DNA from: an uncultured Halieaceae bacterium
GTDB taxonomy: Bacteria > Pseudomonadota > Gammaproteobacteria > Pseudomonadales > Halieaceae
Assembly (NCBI GenBank): GCA_913063005.1
Contig: CAJXZI010000041.1
Coordinates: 1-12,163, forward strand
Length of the DNA: 12,163 bases
Direction of reading: 5' to 3'
Below are positions 7,101 to 12,163 of the stretch, in pieces; the first letter of the stretch is position 1; every line of letters begins with the position of its first letter. A model generated the notes under the pieces. That model was given only the letters and a program-made list of their open reading frames with translations, searched no databases and was not told where the DNA came from. The translations under genes were made by a program, and so were the position numbers.

Positions 7101-7916
7101 ATGACTGAAGACGTTGCAGTAAATGAGGGTCGATCAGAGCCTGAGGAGGGCACAAGGAACTCGCCTGCGATTAAGATCACCGATTTATCGCTGGGTTATC
7201 GGGATAACCCTGAGGCCCTCATCGACATATCATTGGCAATTCCTGAGAGATCGGTAACTGCCATCATCGGTGCAAGTGGCTGTGGAAAATCGACTTTGCT
7301 CCGATGTTTAAATCGTATGAATGATCTCATCGACGGGGTTAATTATGAGGGCCAAATACTGTTTGGTAGCGAAAATATCCTAAGCCCGCGAACCAACGTA
7401 ACCGCACTCCGACGACAGATTGGCATGGTGTTCCAGAAACCAAATCCATTTCCGAAGTCAATTTTTGAAAATGTGGCGTATGGGCTGAAGCTCAGTGGCA
7501 TCAAAAGCCGTCGCATTATCGAAGAATTGGTTGAGCAGGCCCTGCGATCAGCAGCCTTGTGGGACGAGGTGAAGGATCGTCTTGACGATTCAGCGCTTAA
7601 ACTGTCGCAAGGGCAGCAACAACGCTTGGTGATCGCAAGGGCGATAGCGCTGGAGCCCAAGGTACTTCTTCTGGATGAGCCGGCCTCTTCGCTAGATCCG
7701 ATATCAACGCTAAGAATTGAGGAACTGATCTACGAACTGAAACATTCGCTAACTATCATCATCGTAACGCACAACATGCAGCAGGCTGCACGCGTTTCTG
7801 ATTTTACGGCCTTTATGAATGGTGGCCGCTTAATTGAATTTGGTCCGACTGAAGACGTCTTCACGTTTCCGAAAAGCCGGGAGACAGAGGACTATATAAC
7901 GGGGCGCTACGGGTGA
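7101..7916 (+). CDS. pstB: Phosphate ABC transporter ATP-binding protein PstB
   Basis: This is the cytoplasmic ATPase that powers PstCA, 271 residues. It has Walker A GASGCGKST (57-65), Q-loop Gln112 in MVFQKPNPFPKSIFENVAYG (a PstB hallmark), Walker B VLLLDEP with catalytic Glu193, the D-loop SSLDP and switch His224 in VTHNMQQAARVSD. The signature motif is LSQGQQQRL (168-176) rather than the more common LSGGQ. This is a tolerated variant in ABC proteins and probably not inactivating. The first about 22 residues are acidic and nonconserved. The ATG follows the pstA stop by 11 bases, with only a weak GAG (7089-7091) as ribosome site. The C-terminal ETEDYITGRYG matches PstB proteins, which supports an intact 3' end. 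Confidence 0.95.
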   Translation: MTEDVAVNEGRSEPEEGTRNSPAIKITDLSLGYRDNPEALIDISLAIPERSVTAIIGASGCGKSTLLRCLNRMNDLIDGVNYEGQILFGSENILSPRTNVTALRRQIGMVFQKPNPFPKSIFENVAYGLKLSGIKSRRIIEELVEQALRSAALWDEVKDRLDDSALKLSQGQQQRLVIARAIALEPKVLLLDEPASSLDPISTLRIEELIYELKHSLTIIIVTHNMQQAARVSDFTAFMNGGRLIEFGPTEDVFTFPKSRETEDYITGRYG

Positions 7917-7945
7917 CATTGATGGGTGACGTTGGAGCGTGTATT

Positions 7946-7950
7946 GGAGG
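7946..7950 (+). promoter_or_regulatory. Ribosome binding site deciding the phoU start
   Basis: GGAGG at 7946-7950 is a strong Shine-Dalgarno match, five bases before the GTG at 7956. The upstream in-frame GTG at 7926 has no such site. This is the main reason for choosing 7956 as the phoU start. Confidence 0.65.
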
Positions 7951-7955
7951 GTGTA

Positions 7956-8669
7956 GTGAATCAAGCAGATAAGCCACGGGTGCACATATCAGCTCAATTC
8001 AACGCTGAGTTAGAAGGCGTTCGAAATGACTTGATGACGATGGGAGGTCTTGTCGAGTCTCAGATTGAGCACGCGATTGAAGCTGCGCTTGATGGGGACT
8101 CTGCTCGCGCTGAAAATGCGATAGAACTTGACCTTGAGGTTAACGAACTTGAGCGGTCGATTGATGAGCAGTGCACACGCATTCTTGTGTTGCGGCAACC
8201 TGCCGCCGGTGATTTGCGTTTAGTGCTTGCTACCATCAAGGTGACTAACGACCTAGAACGGATTGGCGACGAAGCGGTCAAAATCAGTCGTCAGGCAATA
8301 GAGCTCTCCGAAGGTGGTGCCCTTGAGAGCGCCAGTGCTAGGGTTCGAGAACTCGCTGTGTCGGTTAACTCCCTGTTGAAGGATTCACTGGATAGCTTTG
8401 CCCGACTTCAGGTAAACGAAGCGGCTACGATAATTTTGCGCGATGATGACATTGATGAAGCGTACACCGCCGCTAAGACGTGGCTTACCAGCGAGATACA
8501 AGCGCACCCAGAAACCTTAGAAGCCTCATTGGCTTACCTTGGTATTTTAAAAAGCCTCGAGCGGGTAGCCGATCACGCGGTAAATATTGCTGAGCAAGTG
8601 ATCTTTTTAACGCGTGGTGTAGACGTTAGGCATTTGGATACGCTGGTTGTTCGTGACTTAGTGAGCTGA
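7956..8669 (+). CDS. phoU: Phosphate signalling protein PhoU
   Basis: PhoU is the cytoplasmic negative regulator that links the Pst transporter to PhoR and restrains phosphate uptake. From GTG 7956 it has 237 residues, near the E. coli length of about 241. The N-terminus then starts about nine residues before HISAQFNAELEGVR, matching E. coli PhoU (HISGQFNAELESIR). It is all-helical with two PhoU repeats, each carrying the metal-cluster motif E-x-x-x-D: ERIGDEAVKI (101-110) and ERVADHAVNI (202-211). RQPAAGDLRLVLATIKV (80-96) is a family signature. An in-frame GTG at 7926 would add ten residues without a ribosome site and is the alternative start. It is the last gene of the pho operon, followed by 59 bases in which I see no clear terminator. 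Confidence 0.94.
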   Translation: MNQADKPRVHISAQFNAELEGVRNDLMTMGGLVESQIEHAIEAALDGDSARAENAIELDLEVNELERSIDEQCTRILVLRQPAAGDLRLVLATIKVTNDLERIGDEAVKISRQAIELSEGGALESASARVRELAVSVNSLLKDSLDSFARLQVNEAATIILRDDDIDEAYTAAKTWLTSEIQAHPETLEASLAYLGILKSLERVADHAVNIAEQVIFLTRGVDVRHLDTLVVRDLVS

Positions 8670-8728
8670 CATTCGGGCGTGAACTGAATACACTTCGCGC
8701 TTCCTCAGGTCTTAGTGAACCGCTTCCT

Positions 8729-9796
8729 ATGAGTCGCTTCTGGTCATCGACGCTTAACCGATTATCTCCATACGTGCCTGGCGAACAGGCGCAACGTAGC
8801 GATGTCATTAAGCTCAACACTAATGAACATGCGTTGCCGCCCTCTAGTGAGGCGCTGGAAGCGGGAAAAGCTATCGACCCAGAGCGACTGCGTAAATACC
8901 CGGATCCGCACTCAAAGGCACTGACCAAGGCAATTGCTGATTTTTGTAAGCTTGCTGAGGATAATGTCCTCGTGGCAAACGGCTCAGATGAGATCTTAGC
9001 TTTTGCATGGACTGCTTTTCTTTCTGATAGCGAGCAGCAGCCAGCCATTCCTGCGATGACCTATACGTTCTATCCGGTGTGGGCGCAGCTTCTTGGTAAC
9101 GGCTTGCATCGGGTGCCAATGAGAGAAAACTTATCGATCGATTTCGAGGCGATGAGTTCATGGTCGGGTCCTGTGGTATTCCCAAATCCGAATGCGCCAA
9201 CAGCGATGGCGGTTTCGTTATCTGATATTGAGTCTATATGTGCCTCTGACCCTGATCGATTAGTTATCATTGATGAGGCTTATTACGGTTTTGGCGCAAA
9301 GACTGCGGCGCCGCTTATCAGACAGTTTGATAATTTGTTGATCACACGCAGCTTCTCCAAAAGCCACGCATTGGCGGGTTTGAGGGTAGGTTATGCGCTG
9401 GGGTCGCGCGACCTTATAGAAGGACTCCGGCGTGTCAAAGATTCGTTCAATTCATACCCTGTTGACGCGCACGCGCAGACTGTTGCCGCAGTGGCAATCT
9501 CAGACTCCGACTGGTTTGAGCAGGCGTCGGCAACCATTATCGAAAATAGAGCTGAGCTGAAAGCCGGCCTCGAAGGTTTAGGTTTTGACGTTTTGCCCTC
9601 CGAGGCTAACTTTTTACTCGCTAAACACCCACAACACACCGGTGTGACGTTGACAGAGAAACTTCGAGAAGCGGGGATTCTTGTGCGGAGTTGGTCCAGT
9701 GAGGACTTGCTGCCTTGGGTTCGGATTACGGTGGGAACAAAAAACCAGCAGCAGACGCTGCTGGCGGAGTTAAAATCGATCCTATTCGGTGCCTGA
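8729..9796 (+). CDS. hisC: Histidinol-phosphate aminotransferase-like protein
   Basis: This is a PLP-dependent fold-I aminotransferase of 355 residues, the usual HisC length. In histidine synthesis HisC converts imidazole-acetol phosphate and glutamate to histidinol phosphate. Visible are the HisC opening LSPYVPGEQ, Tyr57 (RKYPDP), NGSDE (84-88), the PLP-ring Asn in FPNPNAPT (151-158), Asp182 and Tyr185 of DEAYYGF, Schiff-base Lys211 in TRSFSKSHALAGLRVGY with Arg219, and the carboxylate-binding Arg332 in WVRITVGT. Two stretches are unusual: NTNEHALPPSS where HisC normally reads close to NTNENPYPPSP, and NAPTA where NNPTG is common. No other his genes are nearby, so it may be a second HisC or a related aminotransferase such as an aromatic one. 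The ATG start has no strong ribosome site, and no other in-frame start is closer to phoU. Confidence 0.85.
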   Translation: MSRFWSSTLNRLSPYVPGEQAQRSDVIKLNTNEHALPPSSEALEAGKAIDPERLRKYPDPHSKALTKAIADFCKLAEDNVLVANGSDEILAFAWTAFLSDSEQQPAIPAMTYTFYPVWAQLLGNGLHRVPMRENLSIDFEAMSSWSGPVVFPNPNAPTAMAVSLSDIESICASDPDRLVIIDEAYYGFGAKTAAPLIRQFDNLLITRSFSKSHALAGLRVGYALGSRDLIEGLRRVKDSFNSYPVDAHAQTVAAVAISDSDWFEQASATIIENRAELKAGLEGLGFDVLPSEANFLLAKHPQHTGVTLTEKLREAGILVRSWSSEDLLPWVRITVGTKNQQQTLLAELKSILFGA

Positions 9797-9808
9797 GAGA
9801 GGCTCGGC

Positions 9809-10942
9809 TTAGATTCGCTTAAGCACTATCGAGCCGATACTGTAGCCCGCACCGAAAGATGAGAGAACGCCGAGATCACCGGGCTGAAAATCTTCGTTGT
9901 GCTTTTTGAAGGCAATCACTGAGCCTGCTGAGGATGTATTCGCGTACTCATCAAGAATTGTCGGTGACTCTTCATCGCTCGGCGTGCGGCCAAGTACCTT
10001 CTTGGCAATCAGCTCATTCATATTTCGATTAGCCTGGTGTAACCAAATGCGTTTTAACGCATCGGGTTCAATAGACATCTTCTGAAGCTGCGCGGTTATT
10101 TGCTCTGCAACGGCAGGGCAGACCTCGCGGAAGACCTTGCGACCCTCTTGCACAAATAACTTGTCAACCTGACCGACACCTTCTTCAGTAGCCCGATTAA
10201 GGAAGCCGAAATTATTACGGATGTTGTTGCTAAAAATCGTCTGTAACTTGGTATCGAGAATCTCAAAGGCGTGAGCCGATTGACACCCCTCAACCGCTTC
10301 GACCACGACGGCTGTCGCGACATCACCAAAAATGAAGTGCGAATCACGATCACGGAAGTTGAGGTGCCCCGTGCAAATCTCGGGGTTCACCATAAGCACA
10401 CGTCGTGCGCTGCCAGAGACCACCATATCGTAGGCTTGTTGAATACCGAATGTTGCTGACGAGCAGGCAACATTCATGTCAAAGGCAAACCCTTTGATAC
10501 CGAGCTCAGCCTGAACTTCGATAGCCATGGCTGGATAGGCCCGCTCCATGTTTGAAGCCGCTACCAACACCGCGTCAATATCGTCCGAAGTAACGTTTGC
10601 TTGTTCCATCGCTTGCTTGGCTGCAATGACACCCATTTCGCACATCACAGAGGGCTCATCATTCGAGCGAGGGCGGAGGCGTGGCACCATCCGCTCGGGA
10701 TCAATGATGCCGGACTTATTCATCACAAAACGTGATTTTATGCCCGAGGCTTTTTCAATGAACTCAACGTTGGAGTGGCCTTTGGCTTCTAATTCGCCGG
10801 CTGCGATAGCGTCGGCGTTTTCGATATTGTAAAGATCGACCCAGGCGTTGAACGATTCGACGAGCTCCTCGTTACTCACCGATTCGGTAGGTGTGAACAG
10901 ACCCGCGCCTGAGATAGCAACGCGCTTGTTTGAACCCGCCAT
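9809..10942 (-). CDS. 3-oxoacyl-ACP synthase III (FabH-like KAS III)
   Basis: This is a thiolase-fold condensing enzyme of 377 residues. The KAS III triad is complete: Cys160 in DMNVACSSATFG, His302 in IWLHQANRNMN and Asn335 in EYANTSSAGS. The C-terminal GVLSSFGAGYSIGSIVLKRI is the usual glycine-rich KAS III end. It would condense an acyl-CoA or acyl starter with malonyl-ACP. It is about 60 residues longer than E. coli FabH (317), largely because of an insertion around residues 30-95. In this it recalls the long KAS III group that, from memory, includes P. aeruginosa PA3286, which uses medium-chain acyl-CoA; that link is inference, so no gene symbol is given. The ATG lies two bases after the gltA stop, with GAGGA (complement of 10952-10956) nine bases upstream. 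Its stop is 12 bases from the convergent aminotransferase stop. Confidence 0.9.
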   Translation of the reverse strand: MAGSNKRVAISGAGLFTPTESVSNEELVESFNAWVDLYNIENADAIAAGELEAKGHSNVEFIEKASGIKSRFVMNKSGIIDPERMVPRLRPRSNDEPSVMCEMGVIAAKQAMEQANVTSDDIDAVLVAASNMERAYPAMAIEVQAELGIKGFAFDMNVACSSATFGIQQAYDMVVSGSARRVLMVNPEICTGHLNFRDRDSHFIFGDVATAVVVEAVEGCQSAHAFEILDTKLQTIFSNNIRNNFGFLNRATEEGVGQVDKLFVQEGRKVFREVCPAVAEQITAQLQKMSIEPDALKRIWLHQANRNMNELIAKKVLGRTPSDEESPTILDEYANTSSAGSVIAFKKHNEDFQPGDLGVLSSFGAGYSIGSIVLKRI

Positions 10943-10944
10943 GA

Positions 10945-12163
10945 TTACCGATCCTCTACGGGTACAAAGTCACGCGCAGAGTAGCCCGTGTAGAGCTGAC
11001 GAGGACGGCCGATGCGATAGCTGCCGCCAATCATTTCGTTCCAGTGAGCGACCCAGCCCACAGTGCGTCCAACGGCAAAGATCACGGTGAACATCGATGT
11101 GGGGATTCCGAGCGCCTTAAGGATGATGCCTGAGTAAAAGTCCACGTTAGGATAGAGCTTCTTCTCAATGAAGTAAGGGTCGTTAAGGGCGATTTCCTCA
11201 AGACGCTTGGCGATTTCAAGGTTCTCATCCTTAATGCCAAGCTCGGCAAGTACCTCATCGGCTGCTTGTTTCATGACTTTCGCACGTGGGTCGAAGTTTT
11301 TGTAAACCCGGTGCCCGAAGCCCATCAAACGGAAGGGATCGTTCTTGTCTTTGGCCTTAGCAACAAACTCATCGATGCGGGATACGTCGCCAATCTCGTC
11401 AAGCATTTTAACGACGGCTTCGTTAGCGCCGCCGTGTGAGGGGCCCCATAGCGCCGCAATGCCTGCTGCGATGCACGCAAACGGGTTTGCCTGTGATGAG
11501 CCAGCGAGACGCACGGTCGATGTGGACGCGTTTTGCTCATGGTCTGCGTGGAGCAAGAAGATACGGTCCATTGCGCGTGCGATCGTTGGTGAAATCACCG
11601 TTGGCTCGCACGGGTTTCCAAACATCATATGCAGGAAGTTGGATGAGTAATCCAAGTCGTTACGTGGATACATGAACGGTTGTCCGATCGAGAACTTATA
11701 ACTCATCGCCGCAATGGTCGGCATTTTCGCAATCAAACGAAACGCAGCGACTTCTCGGTGGTGTGGGTCAGAGATATCAGTGGAGTCGTGATAAAACGCG
11801 GACAACGCACCGACAACGCCACACATAATCGCCATGGGGTGAGCATCTCGTCGGAACCCATTAAAGAAAGTTCTGATCTGCTCGTGAACCATCGTGTGGT
11901 TCGTCACCATGTCGACGAACGCTTTTTTCTCATCTGCGTTGGGGAGTTCACCATTTATCAGAAGGTAACAGGTCTCGAGGTAGTCAGATTGCTCGGCCAG
12001 TTGCTCAATGGGATAGCCGCGGTGCAACAACACACCTTTCTCGCCATCAATGTAGGTAATTTTGGATTCACAGGACGCCGTAGACGTGAATCCCGGGTCG
12101 AATGTGAAGTGCCCTTGCGATGTCAGCTTGGCGACATCTATAACGTCGGGGCCCTCTGAGCCT
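10945..12163 (-). CDS. gltA: Type II citrate synthase GltA, 5' end outside window
   Basis: Citrate synthase condenses acetyl-CoA with oxaloacetate at the entry of the TCA cycle. The frame stays open to the right edge. The 405 visible residues start near E. coli residue 23 and align gap-free as far as I can follow, so about 22 N-terminal residues are missing. The visible GPDVIDV and FDPGFTSTASCESKITYIDG are the beta-rich N-terminal domain of hexameric, NADH-sensitive enzymes. Catalytic residues are intact: fragment His243 (LWGPSHGGANEA), His284 (FGHRVYKNFDPRA) and Asp341 (YPNVDFYSG), equal to E. coli His264, His305 and Asp362. Of the E. coli NADH-site residues, His110, Tyr145, Arg163, Lys167 and Cys206 are kept, while Arg109 and Thr204 are both Asn here. 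A GTG at 12033 is internal and not the start. The KAS III gene follows two bases after its stop. Confidence 0.97.
   Translation of the reverse strand, partial: GSEGPDVIDVAKLTSQGHFTFDPGFTSTASCESKITYIDGEKGVLLHRGYPIEQLAEQSDYLETCYLLINGELPNADEKKAFVDMVTNHTMVHEQIRTFFNGFRRDAHPMAIMCGVVGALSAFYHDSTDISDPHHREVAAFRLIAKMPTIAAMSYKFSIGQPFMYPRNDLDYSSNFLHMMFGNPCEPTVISPTIARAMDRIFLLHADHEQNASTSTVRLAGSSQANPFACIAAGIAALWGPSHGGANEAVVKMLDEIGDVSRIDEFVAKAKDKNDPFRLMGFGHRVYKNFDPRAKVMKQAADEVLAELGIKDENLEIAKRLEEIALNDPYFIEKKLYPNVDFYSGIILKALGIPTSMFTVIFAVGRTVGWVAHWNEMIGGSYRIGRPRQLYTGYSARDFVPVEDR

Noticed and set aside
7922..7972. ATG at 7922 as a start after pstB
   Set aside because: It is in a different frame from phoU and reaches a stop after about 16 codons, so it is unlikely to be a gene.
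8670..8728. Possible promoter or terminator between phoU and the aminotransferase gene
   Set aside because: I found no convincing -35/-10 pair, no Pho half-site repeat and no stem followed by T residues in these 59 bases.
8626..9200. Two minus-strand open frames opposite the aminotransferase gene
   Set aside because: They oppose conserved HisC motifs, have no ribosome site that I could see, and resemble no family I know.
9801..9837. Inverted repeat TCGGCT/AGCCGA (with GGCTCG/CGAGCC) between the convergent genes as a two-way terminator
   Set aside because: The stem is only six pairs with a loop of about 20 bases and no T run on either strand, and most of it is coding sequence of the KAS III gene.
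11680..12159. Long plus-strand open frame (159 codons) opposite gltA
   Set aside because: It lies wholly antisense to strongly conserved citrate synthase sequence and shows no recognisable protein motif; it is a by-product of codon use in gltA.

Overview
The window looks like ordinary chromosomal DNA from a free-living gammaproteobacterium. The citrate synthase is the hexameric proteobacterial type and aligns with E. coli GltA almost without gaps. PstC carries the long periplasmic insertion known from Pseudomonas-like PstC proteins, and PhoB, PhoR and PhoU are all gammaproteobacterial in style. Genes are packed tightly, with mostly overlapping or near-overlapping ends, which fits a compact genome such as those of marine gammaproteobacteria; that last placement is only a guess. 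I see no tRNA, rRNA, insertion sequence, phage gene, CRISPR array or origin.

Layout: (1) positions 1-743 hold the 3' end of ligA, the NAD-dependent DNA ligase. Its stop codon overlaps the start of a small lipoprotein that resembles SLT-type lytic transglycosylases (743-1354). (2) A 63-base gap (1355-1417) holds a strong candidate PhoB-binding site and promoter, interwoven with a hairpin and a nine-T tract. (3) From 1418 to 8669 runs one continuous phosphate-response unit: phoB, phoR, pstS, pstC, pstA, pstB and phoU. Four of the six junctions overlap, and the others are short gaps of 11 bases and, depending on the phoU start chosen, 9 or 39 bases. (4) After a 59-base gap comes a histidinol-phosphate aminotransferase-like gene (8729-9796). 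(5) On the minus strand, ending 12 bases from it, are a KAS III (FabH-like) condensing enzyme (9809-10942) and gltA (10945 to beyond the right edge). gltA lies upstream of the condensing enzyme, with only two bases between them.

How the parts work together: PstSCAB imports phosphate, and PhoU links transporter activity to the sensor kinase PhoR, which controls PhoB. The Pho box in front of phoB implies that the whole set, sensor, regulator, transporter and PhoU, is switched on by its own product when phosphate is scarce. The minus-strand pair joins acetyl-CoA entry into the TCA cycle with an acyl-condensing enzyme that may also use an acyl-CoA, an unusual metabolic pairing.

I do not see a clearly new biological system. 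The points most worth a second look are the gltA-KAS III coupling, loss of two residues of the E. coli NADH allosteric site in GltA, the Pho box/hairpin overlap, and the all-in-one pho operon.
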